DNA from: Candidatus Methanomethylophilaceae archaeon
GTDB lineage: Archaea; Thermoplasmatota; Thermoplasmata; Methanomassiliicoccales; Methanomethylophilaceae
Direction: 5' to 3'
DNA length: 50,750 bases
NCBI GenBank assembly: GCA_007117455.1
Contig: SKGM01000003.1
Location: forward strand, 1-50,750
The translations under genes and the position numbers were made by a program. Every line of letters starts with the position of its first letter. The stretch's first letter is position 1. This document shows, piece after piece, positions 29,089 to 38,844 of this stretch. Under the pieces are notes generated by a model. That model was given only the letters and a program-made list of their open reading frames with translations. It did no database searches and was not told the DNA's origin.

Positions 29089-29164
29089 AGCCCCGTAGTG
29101 TAGCGGTCAATCATGCGAGACTCTGGATCTTGCGACGGCAGTTCGAATCTGCCCGGGGCTACCA
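29089..29164 (+). tRNA. tRNA-Gln(CTG), CCA encoded
   Basis: AGCCCCG/CGGGGCT acceptor; CGAGA-CTCTGGA-TCTTG anticodon arm; GGCAG-TTCGAAT-CTGCC T-arm; ACCA. Confidence 0.93.
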
Positions 29165-29737
29165 TCACTCCAACTTCTCAGAACCCTTCGCCAAGGCGAT
29201 GAAGTACTCCTCGCCGTCCTCTGGACCGCGGGCTATCACTACGTCCCCGGCCTCTACCTGGGTCCTCCTGTTGGGACCGAATATGTACCTCTTACCACGC
29301 TTGATGGCGATGGCGAACATCCCGGAGATGCTGCTGAGCTTCACGTCACCCAGGGTCTTGCCGGCAAGGTCCGATGACTCGGAGACCGTCGCCCGGGATA
29401 TGACCACGTCCGCATCCCGGAGGGACATCTGGACCACAGGGTGCTGGGGGACGCCCCTCAACACCACATCGGCGATGGATGCCGCGGCATCGGCTATCTC
29501 CTCCATGGCCATCTGGAGCCTCAACACCACCAAGGAGCGCATCACATCACCTCCTTGGGATGACTGGTTGATGACCATCTCCTGGATCTCATCCCCCAGC
29601 TCATCCATCATGCCCTCCAGGAACACCACCTCCTCGGCGATGTCGTGGTTGTTGTAGAGCAGGGAGGAGTATGCGAGGTCTATCATCAGCTCGGAGGTGT
29701 CCTTGAGCTCCAGGAGCTTCCTCTCCAACTCCTGCAT
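29165..29737 (-). CDS. PhoU-like plus TrkA-C domain protein
   Basis: LKDTSELMIDLAYSSLLYNNHDIAEEVVFLEGMMDEL; RDADVVISRATVSESSDLAGKTLGDVKL..GMFAIAIKRGKRYIFGPNRRTQVEAGDVVIARG. Confidence 0.8.
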   Translation of the reverse strand: MQELERKLLELKDTSELMIDLAYSSLLYNNHDIAEEVVFLEGMMDELGDEIQEMVINQSSQGGDVMRSLVVLRLQMAMEEIADAAASIADVVLRGVPQHPVVQMSLRDADVVISRATVSESSDLAGKTLGDVKLSSISGMFAIAIKRGKRYIFGPNRRTQVEAGDVVIARGPEDGEEYFIALAKGSEKLE

Positions 29738-30358
29738 TCAGACCGCCTCCGGATACTCTGGCCAGTGCTGCCTACCGTTGGTGAACTCCGCCAACCTCTC
29801 GTAGCCGTCCTTCGTCCCCCGGACTATCAATGTGTCCCGGGCCTTGAGCTTGGTATCCGGCTCGGGATCGTATATCCAGCGCTGGCGCCTCTTGATGGCG
29901 ATGATTCGCATACCGGTCTCCGCCTCCACGCCCAGCTGCCCGATGGTACGGTTGACCATGTCCGCTTTCTCCGAAAGGGTGGTCATACGTATCTTCTCCT
30001 CCGACTCCCTGAGCATGAAGGAGAGGAAGGGGCGTCGCTCGATGTCGACGCTCTGTAGCTTGACCAGGTCGCCTGCGGCGTTGGATATGGATTCGGCTGC
30101 GGCGGCTATCTGCAACAGACCCGACAGTTGGATCGCATCATCCCGAGTCCGGGCTGCCAGCAATGTTTTGATCTTGATCGCGTAGTTCAGATTGTCCATC
30201 TCGGCCTCCAGTTCGGAGACCTTCTGGGCTATGTCCTCGCTATCGAACATCAAGGCCGCATACGCCAGGTCGACCATGACCTCCGACTTGTCCTTCATCT
30301 CGGTGAGTATCTCCCTGACGCTCAGGTCGATGAAGGGAGGCTCGTCAACATCCATCAT
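29738..30358 (-). CDS. PhoU-like plus TrkA-C domain protein (paralogue)
   Basis: MKDKSEVMVDLAYAALMFDSEDIAQKVSELE; GMRIIAIKRRQRWIYDPEPDTKLKARDTLIVRG. Start trimmed to MMDVDEPPFIDL. Confidence 0.8.
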   Translation of the reverse strand: MMDVDEPPFIDLSVREILTEMKDKSEVMVDLAYAALMFDSEDIAQKVSELEAEMDNLNYAIKIKTLLAARTRDDAIQLSGLLQIAAAAESISNAAGDLVKLQSVDIERRPFLSFMLRESEEKIRMTTLSEKADMVNRTIGQLGVEAETGMRIIAIKRRQRWIYDPEPDTKLKARDTLIVRGTKDGYERLAEFTNGRQHWPEYPEAV

Positions 30359-30594
30359 GTCCTTTGCCTCCTGATGTAGAAAACAGGTCTTGGCGAACGC
30401 TGGGACCACCGTAACGGTCCGAATCGTCATCGCAGTCTGCGGTCAATCCTGGCTCACCATACCTGACCCATCCGGTCAATCCCGTTTTATGTCCATTTCC
30501 CTATAAAGCGTTTCCGAAAAGCCTCCCAGGACTTGTGTTGAGCTCGAACATACATAAATATGATTGACCATTAAGGACAAAGGACCGATATGGG

Positions 30595-31827
30595 GTGAGA
30601 TGGATGTTCGGGCGGAAGAAGGGGTGCTTCTATGGCGAATACAGGTGCGTCCTGTCCATGGGATTCAGTGCCTTGACCGTCTCGGCGATAGCCGCCCTCC
30701 TGGCAGGTGTCACACTCAGTAGCCTGGCGGAGTTCCTGGAGGCCCTCCCGGGCCTGATCGTCCTTATACCCGCCGCCATGGCGATGAGGGGCAACATATT
30801 CGGGGCCATGGGCAGCCGCCTCGGTACCGCCATGCATCTCGGTACTTTCGAATTGAGTCTGAGGAAGGGCACGGTGCTGCGTTCCAACGTGGAGGCCGCC
30901 CTCGCATTGACCCTCGCCCTGTCCTTCATGATGGGGCTGCTCGCCTGGGGCGCCACGTTCGTATTCGGGATCACGGCAATCAGTCTGACCCAGTACGTTT
31001 TCATATCTGTATTCGGAGGCATCCTGGCCGGGTTCTTCATGCTGGTCCTGAACATCGTCATCGCCTCCCAAGGATACAAGAGGGAGTGGGATGTGGACAA
31101 CATCACCGCTCCTCTGATCGCCGCCGCCGGGGATATCGTCACCCTACCCATGCTTTTCCTGGCCGCCTGGTTGGTCCTGAACACCCCCGTGATGCTTGTG
31201 GACTCGCTGTTCCTGGTGTTCACCCTCGCCACAGTGGTCATGATGCACCACTACTATGTCAGGCGGCACAAGGAGGGTGAGGCCCAGCGCATACTTACCC
31301 AATCAACACCGGTTCTTCTGATCTGCATCACGATGAACATATTCGCCGGATTGATACTGGAGATGGAGCTGGAGTCCCTGATCGCATCCAAGGCTCTGCT
31401 GATCCTCCTGCCCACCTTCCTGAACGAGGCCAACGGCCTCGGCGGTATACTGACCTCTCGCCTATCATCGATGCTCCACCTCGGCCTGGTGAGACCGGAG
31501 AGGATACCCACCCGCAAGGCGCAGGAGAACTTCTTCATCATCTACGTGTTCTATCTGGGGATATTCCTTCTGATAGCCATTCTGGCCCACATCCTGGCCG
31601 TGGTCCTCGGCATGACAAGCCCGGGCCTGGGTAACATGATCGCCATCGCCATGCTAGCCGGGTTCCTCACGGTCACGGTACTGAACATCTTCGCCTATTA
31701 CATCGCCGTGATGACCTACCGTTACGGTCTGAACCCTGATGACCACAGCATACCGCTCACAGCATCCGGTGTTGACCTAATAGGCACGGTGTTCTTCGTG
31801 TTCGTGGTGTTGGCGTTAGGCTTATGA
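30595..31827 (+). CDS. SLC41/MgtE-type divalent cation transporter, two-repeat
   Basis: AMRGNIFGAMGSRLGTAMHLG and LPTFLNEANGLGGILTSRLSSMLHLG: two copies of the SLC41/MgtE core; alternative ATG start at 30604. Confidence 0.8.
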   Translation: MRWMFGRKKGCFYGEYRCVLSMGFSALTVSAIAALLAGVTLSSLAEFLEALPGLIVLIPAAMAMRGNIFGAMGSRLGTAMHLGTFELSLRKGTVLRSNVEAALALTLALSFMMGLLAWGATFVFGITAISLTQYVFISVFGGILAGFFMLVLNIVIASQGYKREWDVDNITAPLIAAAGDIVTLPMLFLAAWLVLNTPVMLVDSLFLVFTLATVVMMHHYYVRRHKEGEAQRILTQSTPVLLICITMNIFAGLILEMELESLIASKALLILLPTFLNEANGLGGILTSRLSSMLHLGLVRPERIPTRKAQENFFIIYVFYLGIFLLIAILAHILAVVLGMTSPGLGNMIAIAMLAGFLTVTVLNIFAYYIAVMTYRYGLNPDDHSIPLTASGVDLIGTVFFVFVVLALGL

Positions 31828-31884
31828 GACGTTCGCTAAACAAACTTATAATATCCATCCTGATTACGCGGCAGTGATGTTCCT

Positions 31885-33042
31885 ATGATAGACCGGGAAA
31901 AGGTACTCGCAACCCTGGAAGGCTACGACCTCTCCGATGCCAGGATCGGCATGGTGGCCTCCCATTCCGCTTTGGACACCTGTGATGGCGCGGTCTCCGA
32001 GGGTTTCCGGACCCTCGCCGTGTGCCAGAGAGGCCGTGACCGCACCTTCGCCAACTACTTCCGGGCCCAAAGGGATGCCGGCGGCAATCTGGTCCGCGGA
32101 CTCGTGGACGATGTGGCCATGGTCGACCATTTCCGTGAGCTCATCGACCCCGGGATGCAATCCCACCTCAAAGAGAGGAACACCCTGTTCATACCGAACC
32201 GGTCCTTCGTGTCCTACTGCGGCATCGACGCCGTGGAGGAGGATTTCACGCTTCCCATCGTCGGCAGCCGTAACATGCTGCGTTCCGAGGAGAGGGGGGA
32301 CGAGAAGGATTACTATTGGATACTGGAGAAGGCCGGTCTCCCATACCCCAAAAAGGTGGATAGGCCGGAGGACATCGACTCCCTCACCATAGTCAAGGTC
32401 CATCACAAGGTCAAGAAGTTGGAGAGGGGATTCTTCACCGCCTCATCACCGGAGCAGTTCGAGCAGAAGAGTCAGGAGCTGATATCACAGGGTGTCATCG
32501 AGGAGGACTTCCTGCAGAGCGCCCGCATGGAACAGTACATCATCGGCCCGGTCTTCAACCTGGACTTCTTCCATTCCCCCTTGGAGGAGAAGGGGGAGCG
32601 CATAGAGCTACTGGGGGTCGACTGGCGTTTCGAGAGCTCCTTGGACGGATATGTTAGGCTTCCGGCCGGGCAGCAGGCCAACCTGGAGAAGGATGGCGTG
32701 CTACCGGAGTACACCGTATGCGGCCACAACTCCGCCACCCTGCGGGAGTCCCTGCTGGAGAAGGCCTTCGAGCTGGCTGAGCTCTATGTGAAGGCGGCAC
32801 AGAAGCACTATGCGCCGGGGGTCATAGGCCCATTCTGTCTCCAGACCTGCGTGGACAAGGACCTCAATTTCTACATCTATGATGTCGCGCCCCGCATCGG
32901 CGGTGGCACGAACGTCCACATGGCCGTCGGCCACCCCTACGGCAATGCGCTGTGGAGAACCGAGATGAGCACCGGCAGACGACTGGCCATGGAGATCCGC
33001 CGGGCGATCGAACAGGAGCGGGTCGAGGAGATAGTGACCTAG
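31885..33042 (+). CDS. purP: FAICAR synthetase PurP (formate-dependent AICAR ligase)
   Basis: IGMVASHSALDTCDGAVSEGFRTLAVCQRGRDRTF; ..VAPRIGGGTNVHMAVGHPYGNALW. Confidence 0.95.
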   Translation: MIDREKVLATLEGYDLSDARIGMVASHSALDTCDGAVSEGFRTLAVCQRGRDRTFANYFRAQRDAGGNLVRGLVDDVAMVDHFRELIDPGMQSHLKERNTLFIPNRSFVSYCGIDAVEEDFTLPIVGSRNMLRSEERGDEKDYYWILEKAGLPYPKKVDRPEDIDSLTIVKVHHKVKKLERGFFTASSPEQFEQKSQELISQGVIEEDFLQSARMEQYIIGPVFNLDFFHSPLEEKGERIELLGVDWRFESSLDGYVRLPAGQQANLEKDGVLPEYTVCGHNSATLRESLLEKAFELAELYVKAAQKHYAPGVIGPFCLQTCVDKDLNFYIYDVAPRIGGGTNVHMAVGHPYGNALWRTEMSTGRRLAMEIRRAIEQERVEEIVT

Positions 33043-33167
33043 GCTCCCAGAGTCATCTGGCTCGTATGGAAAAAGAGCATATCTTTATTAATGGAGATGC
33101 AATAAGGCACTCAATCGACCCGTCCACCGTACCGTAGGGTATCGGTTGAAGGAGGGAATACATACAA

Positions 33168-35885
33168 ATGAAATTGAAAGGACTTGTCTCAAGCTTCGTG
33201 ATGCTGGCACTGATCCTCTCAGTATTCGCCGTGCCCTTCGCGAGCATGGCAGGCTGGGACGACAGCTCCAGTTCTTTCACGTTTGCAGTCACAGATGCAG
33301 ACGCCGGCAGTGGAGTACCCGGAGCATCTTGGACTGTGAAATCAGTCATAACCGGAGAAATCAAGGACAGCGGTGTGACTGACGCCCAGGGTGATGCCAC
33401 CACTAAAACCCTGGAGCATGGTAACTATCTGCTCACGATCAACAAAGATGGATATCAGTACAGGACCGTTCTCGTCGAATATCTTGACGGGGACTTCCGA
33501 CAGGATGGCGATTCCGATTTCTTCGTTGAGCTTACAAAGTTCGACCCCAAAACTATTGAGGTCACGGTGAACAACATTGAAGTGGGAGCGCAGGTCACAG
33601 TAACTGCCACCATGAAGATCGATAAGTTCAATGGTGTCAGCGTTACCAATACCACTGTTGCCACTGGAGTCTCGCAGAGCGTTAACATAACCATAATGGA
33701 TGGTGTTGACCATAACTTCACAGTGACCGCCAAGAAGGATGGTAGCAACTACATCCCTTACGCGGCCGTAGGTAATGATGACTTCACCGCCAATATGGAA
33801 ACCGGCGTTGTGGTCAACGGAAAAACCACTGTGTTGGCACCGATGGACGTCACCTTTGTCAGCAAGAATGAAAGTCTGAAGCTCGGAGAGAGGGTAATTC
33901 GTGCTGATGTGACTAACCGTGATTTCAGCGCTGCATTGGCGGATGACCAGGAATATTGGGTTTTCATTATGGCTGCTGGCTACAAAGGCCTGGTCGGCGA
34001 TTTGACGATTACTGGCGGAACCTGGGATGTCGATGGTGAGGGACTTTCCAAGTCCGGAGCAACTCTCAGAGCGGTGTTGACTGCTAAAGGCGATGACAAG
34101 CATGCCATCGACAGGGAGTTCAACTTCGAGGACAACATGTCCACGATCGAATACGCTGTGACTATCGATGCTGGATTCAGCTACTCCATCGGCGTTCTTG
34201 ACTACCACTACCTTCCACTCAGGATGCAGATAGACCTCCTGTATGGAGATGGGAATGGAACCGTTGAGCAGTCCGAGGTAGATGCGTTCCTGTCTGCACT
34301 GGAGAACAAGACCGGAGCATTCCCATCCGTCACCGATAGCCTACTGGCCGTTGATGGAGTGACCTATCAGAGCAACGGTAACCTTAAGATAACCCAGATC
34401 GGCGAGAGTCTGCAGGGCCTGGTAAACAGCACCGAACGCGTGTCAATGGCCCTCAAAGACAACTACACCGCACTGGACTCCATCGAGGTGAGCACTGACC
34501 ATGAGGCCAAGGCCAAGATGGTCTATGACACGGCCGATTTCGACAACACCTACACCTTCATCCTCCCGGATGACTTCGAGGTCAACCGCTACAACAGCCT
34601 TGTCACCCCCTTCCTGAAGGTGGAGCGTGTCGAGGCGGGCAAGTTCGTTTTCGACCCCCAGTACCGTGATGCATCACCTATCACCGTGACCATGGAGCTG
34701 ACCACCTCCGCTGAGCCCACCGCCATCGGTGAGATAGTGGAGAGTGACTATGCCTACGCGGTCATGGACGATGGTGAGCTGGACTATTACATAGTCGGGA
34801 TCGACCGCGATATAACCTTCGACGCATCCCAGTCCGTGGACGGCAACGGCAACCCTCTGGCCAACTTCAACTGGACCTTCGGCGATGGCAAGTCCGCTGA
34901 GGGCGAGGTTGTGACCCACAACTACACAGTTGCTGACAACTTCACCGTGACCCTGACCGTTGAGAACTTCTATGGAGCTAATGACGCCCACACCTTCGAG
35001 GTGAAGGTGGATGCGGTCGCTCCTGAGGCGGAGATCGTGTTGGTCACCAAAAACCCGCGGGCAGGACAGTCGGTCAGCTTCGCCGGCCATAACAGCACTG
35101 ACGACATATTCGCCGGTGACGGCCTCGGTAAGATAGCCAAGTGGAGCTGGGACTTCGGCGACGGTAACACTGCCAACAGGACCACCGACAACGGCAACGT
35201 CAGCCATGTGTTCCAGAGCAACGGTACCTACACCGTCACCCTGACAGTGTTCGACGTGGCAGGTAACAACGACACCGTGACCAAGGAGGTCGAGGTTTTC
35301 CGCGCTGAGGCCCCCAAGTTCTCGGTGAAGCTGCCGGATGTCATGCCCAGCTTCGAGGAGGGTACCACAAGCAGGATATCGGTGACCGTCAACAACACCG
35401 GTACCTTCGATGCTGAGAACGTTCTGGTAACACTCTACTACATGAGTGGCGGTGATTGGAAGAGGATCACCGATACGACCATCAGCGACCTCGCAGTAGG
35501 TGAGGAGCAGACCGTCCAGCTCTCATGGAACCCCGGTTCCTCAGGCGACAAGCGCATCAAGGCAGTTGCCAGCGTGACCTACCAGGGAGCGGAAGTCGAA
35601 GGCACCGCGTTCGCGACCGTCCCGGTCGATGAGGCGGGATGGAGGAACATCGCCATCTTCGCAGCGGTGATCCTGGTCATCGTGCTGGTCATAGCACTGG
35701 TGTACTTCCGCAACCGTCTGCCCAGCCGTGGTAAGCTCAACCTCAAGGGCGGTAAGGACCAGTTCTCCGCCCCGGCCAAGGTCGAGAAGCCCCCGGTCGA
35801 GGACTTCGAGATGCTGGAGGAGCCCAGGAAGAGGCCTTCCCAGCAGCAGAGGTCCTCTCAGTCCAGGGGTAAGAAGAGGCGCTGA
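33168..35885 (+). CDS. large secreted/anchored surface protein with PKD repeats
   Basis: N-terminal signal peptide; PKD units NFNWTFGDGKSAEGEVVTHNYT and KWSWDFGDGNTAN..VSHVFQSNGTYTVTLTVFD; CARDB-like domain; C-terminal TM and basic tail. Confidence 0.88.
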   Translation: MKLKGLVSSFVMLALILSVFAVPFASMAGWDDSSSSFTFAVTDADAGSGVPGASWTVKSVITGEIKDSGVTDAQGDATTKTLEHGNYLLTINKDGYQYRTVLVEYLDGDFRQDGDSDFFVELTKFDPKTIEVTVNNIEVGAQVTVTATMKIDKFNGVSVTNTTVATGVSQSVNITIMDGVDHNFTVTAKKDGSNYIPYAAVGNDDFTANMETGVVVNGKTTVLAPMDVTFVSKNESLKLGERVIRADVTNRDFSAALADDQEYWVFIMAAGYKGLVGDLTITGGTWDVDGEGLSKSGATLRAVLTAKGDDKHAIDREFNFEDNMSTIEYAVTIDAGFSYSIGVLDYHYLPLRMQIDLLYGDGNGTVEQSEVDAFLSALENKTGAFPSVTDSLLAVDGVTYQSNGNLKITQIGESLQGLVNSTERVSMALKDNYTALDSIEVSTDHEAKAKMVYDTADFDNTYTFILPDDFEVNRYNSLVTPFLKVERVEAGKFVFDPQYRDASPITVTMELTTSAEPTAIGEIVESDYAYAVMDDGELDYYIVGIDRDITFDASQSVDGNGNPLANFNWTFGDGKSAEGEVVTHNYTVADNFTVTLTVENFYGANDAHTFEVKVDAVAPEAEIVLVTKNPRAGQSVSFAGHNSTDDIFAGDGLGKIAKWSWDFGDGNTANRTTDNGNVSHVFQSNGTYTVTLTVFDVAGNNDTVTKEVEVFRAEAPKFSVKLPDVMPSFEEGTTSRISVTVNNTGTFDAENVLVTLYYMSGGDWKRITDTTISDLAVGEEQTVQLSWNPGSSGDKRIKAVASVTYQGAEVEGTAFATVPVDEAGWRNIAIFAAVILVIVLVIALVYFRNRLPSRGKLNLKGGKDQFSAPAKVEKPPVEDFEMLEEPRKRPSQQQRSSQSRGKKRR

Positions 35886-35929
35886 GCACAGCCTAAACCA
35901 TTTACACTCCAACCCTTTTCCCCTTTTTC

Positions 35930-36637
35930 ATGTCCCTCAGGGTTATAGACAGCGGAGTCCTTGAACCGCATTGGTCGGCCGCATTGGACCATGCCCTGGT
36001 GGATGCCGTAAGGCTCGGGGTGTCAACATCTACCCTGCATATTTACCGAAGACCTCCCACCGTATCCCTGGGATATTTCCAGCCCTCGGAGTCCGTGGAC
36101 CGTCAGGCTGCCGCTGAAAGGGGCGTCGCCGTACTGCGGCGTATGAGCGGGGGAGGGACGATATTCAATGATGAGGGGCAGTTGATATACACATTGGCGG
36201 TCGAGAAAGGCCTGCTCCCCCAAGGACGGGACGCATGTCTGAGACTCGCCTGCGCCGTCGTTGCCCAAGCAATATCCGTACTAGGAGTGACGCCGGTGCT
36301 GAAGGAGCCCAATGACGTCCTGGTGAGAGGATTGAAGGTCTCGGGGAACTCCCAGCTGCGTTCCGCATCAGCAGTGGCGTTGCAAGGCACGATAATACTG
36401 AGTCCCGCGCAGGGGATGGATGTGCTGAGAACGGACGCGACCAAGGTCGGTTCGTTGTCGGAGATCCTCGGCAGGGAGGTCGATCTTCAGGAGGCCATGG
36501 ATGCCTTGGTGGAATCTTTCGCCGCCACCTTGAACCTGGAGGCCTCGAACGGCCGACCCACGGAGTGGGAGGGTGTTCGGGCCGGAGAGCTCCTCCGCCG
36601 TCGTTACGGGGATGAGGACTTCATTTGGGGACGTTGA
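35930..36637 (+). CDS. lipoate/biotin-protein ligase A/B family
   Basis: RRPPTVSLGYFQ, RRMSGGGTIFNDEGQLIYT, VSGNSQ. Confidence 0.88.
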   Translation: MSLRVIDSGVLEPHWSAALDHALVDAVRLGVSTSTLHIYRRPPTVSLGYFQPSESVDRQAAAERGVAVLRRMSGGGTIFNDEGQLIYTLAVEKGLLPQGRDACLRLACAVVAQAISVLGVTPVLKEPNDVLVRGLKVSGNSQLRSASAVALQGTIILSPAQGMDVLRTDATKVGSLSEILGREVDLQEAMDALVESFAATLNLEASNGRPTEWEGVRAGELLRRRYGDEDFIWGR

Positions 36638-37124
36638 CCTTGCGCTCGCTGAGGTCGAGAAGGGCTACCTCACGGGTATCGGTGAAGAACCCTAGTTTGC
36701 GATGCATCATCAAAGAGGGTATGTTGTCCGGCTGTATGGCGCTGTGCACCACTGTGGCCCCTTGCCTCTGCGCCTCGTCGATGCATGCCTCCAGCAATCG
36801 GTAGCCTATGCCGGTGCGGCGGTAGTAGGGATGGACGCCCATGTTCTCAATCCACGCCATGTTCTCCACGTTGTAAACATGGTGCAGCATCTGGGCGAAG
36901 ATGAATCCCACCACGTCACCGTCCTCCTCGGCCACGAGACACAGTCCGCCTTCGACATGATGGCGGTATGAACGGGGGTTGCTGGCGCCCAGGTTGTCCA
37001 CCCATTCCGAGGGCAGTTCCTCCCAACGGTTCTCCATGATCTTCTCGAAGTACTCGCGCACGCATTGGAGCTCCAGGTCGCGTACCGCGACCAGGTCCTT
37101 CATCCTCATGTTGCGGATATTCAT
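36621..37124 (-). CDS. GNAT family N-acetyltransferase (RimI-like)
   Basis: GVHPYYRRTGIGYRLLEACIDEAQRQGA. Confidence 0.88.
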   Translation of the reverse strand: MNIRNMRMKDLVAVRDLELQCVREYFEKIMENRWEELPSEWVDNLGASNPRSYRHHVEGGLCLVAEEDGDVVGFIFAQMLHHVYNVENMAWIENMGVHPYYRRTGIGYRLLEACIDEAQRQGATVVHSAIQPDNIPSLMMHRKLGFFTDTREVALLDLSERKVNVPK

Positions 37125-37125
37125 A

Positions 37126-38844
37126 TCACATCCCCTCCGGAGCCACGATGCCCAAGGTGTCCAACGTCTCCTTGAGGACCACGCGGGCGCAGTCCACCAA
37201 GGTCAGTCTGGCATCACGCAGGTCACCCGAGTTGAGGACGGGCACCACCGCGTAGAACTGGTTGAAGGCGGAGGCCAGCTCATGGGCGTAGGACGGCAGC
37301 ATGTGTATCCTCTTGTTCTCACCGCAGTCCCGGATTACCTCCGGGAACAGTGAGAGGGCCGATACCAGCCTCCGCTCGTATTCATCGGTGAGGAGCGTCT
37401 CGTCAGCCGTCCTGGTGAACTCCCCCGCCTTGCGCAGGATGGAGCAGGCACGGGCGTGGGAGTACTGCAGGAACGGGGCGCTGTTGCCGTCGAAGTTCAT
37501 GGCGTCCTCCCAACGGAAGACCATCTTCTTCTCCGGTTGGACCCGTACGATGTTGTACCGGACCGCGCCAACGCCGATGACCCTTGCGATCCCCCTCATC
37601 TCCTCTTCGCTGAGGTCGTCACGCCTGGACTTCACCTCCTCGTAGGCCCTCTCCACCGCCTCGTCGATCAGGTCGTCGAGGTACACGACGGTACCGCGGC
37701 GGGTGGACATCTTGCCCTCGGGCAGAGAGACGAAGGAGTAGAACATGGCCTCCGGCTTCTTCTCCGACCCCAGTATCTCCAGGGCGGCGGTCAGCTGCTG
37801 GCTGCCGAGCTTCTGGTCCTCCCCCAGGACGTCCACCGCCCGGTCGGCGCGGCGGAATTTGTCCAAGTGATAGGCCAGGTCCCTGGTGGTGTACAGCGTC
37901 GTACCGTCGCTGCGGGTGAATGTGAAACGGGTGTTCTTCCCGTGGATGCCGAAGTCCTTCAACTCCAGGTAGGCGGAGCCGTCGTTGTCACCGCAGTATG
38001 GCGACTGTTTGAGGGACTCCACGACCTTCCTAGCCGATCCGTCCGCTATGTACTGCGACTCCCAGGTGTAACGGTCAAGACGGACGTCGATGCTGTCCAA
38101 TGTCTCCCGGAGTCCATCGAGCATCATCTCGGTGACCTCCCTCACCTGGTCGATTACCTCTTGGTCGCCGGTCTCGAACCGCTGCAGCATGGAGGAGATC
38201 TCCGCCCGGACGTTTTCGTCCTCTTCCATCATCTGGTTCGCGCGGCGGTAGTAGGGTACGAGGCGATGGTCGTTCTTGGCACGGTCGGAACCATCCACAT
38301 CCGATTCCGGCAGGTTCCTCACCCCCCATGTGAGCAGGACGACCTGTTTCCCGACATCGTTCACGTAGTACTCGGCCTCCACCTCATAACCGCAGCGACG
38401 CAGGCAGCGGGAGAGGGTGTCACCGATTATCGGGTTACGTGCCCTTCCCACGTGTATCGGCCCGGTGGGATTGATGGATGTGTGCTCCACATTCACCTTC
38501 ACCCCCTTGGATGGATGCCGTCCATAATCCTCCTTGGCGGAGACTATCTCCTGCAGGGTCTCGCGCACCAGCACATCCTGGTCGATGAAGAAGTTCAGGT
38601 AGCCGTTGACGTCCTTGACCTCACAGACCGGCCCGTCGCACTCGATCATCCCGCAGAGCTCGGCCGCTATGGCTTGAGGAGCCTTGCGCAAGACCTTCGC
38701 CAGCGGGAAACAGGGCACCGCTATGTCGGCCACGCCGGAGGATGGGGTCTCCACCTCGAAGCAGGCGTCACAGCCCATGCCCTCCAGAGCCTTCCGCACC
38801 TTCTCCTCCACGGCCTCCCGGAACCGCTCCCTGACGGTCATCAC
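37126..38844 (-). CDS. argS: arginyl-tRNA synthetase
   Basis: HTSINPTGPIHVGRARNPIIGDTL; C-terminal DALR domain. Confidence 0.95.
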   Translation of the reverse strand: MMTVRERFREAVEEKVRKALEGMGCDACFEVETPSSGVADIAVPCFPLAKVLRKAPQAIAAELCGMIECDGPVCEVKDVNGYLNFFIDQDVLVRETLQEIVSAKEDYGRHPSKGVKVNVEHTSINPTGPIHVGRARNPIIGDTLSRCLRRCGYEVEAEYYVNDVGKQVVLLTWGVRNLPESDVDGSDRAKNDHRLVPYYRRANQMMEEDENVRAEISSMLQRFETGDQEVIDQVREVTEMMLDGLRETLDSIDVRLDRYTWESQYIADGSARKVVESLKQSPYCGDNDGSAYLELKDFGIHGKNTRFTFTRSDGTTLYTTRDLAYHLDKFRRADRAVDVLGEDQKLGSQQLTAALEILGSEKKPEAMFYSFVSLPEGKMSTRRGTVVYLDDLIDEAVERAYEEVKSRRDDLSEEEMRGIARVIGVGAVRYNIVRVQPEKKMVFRWEDAMNFDGNSAPFLQYSHARACSILRKAGEFTRTADETLLTDEYERRLVSALSLFPEVIRDCGENKRIHMLPSYAHELASAFNQFYAVVPVLNSGDLRDARLTLVDCARVVLKETLDTLGIVAPEGM

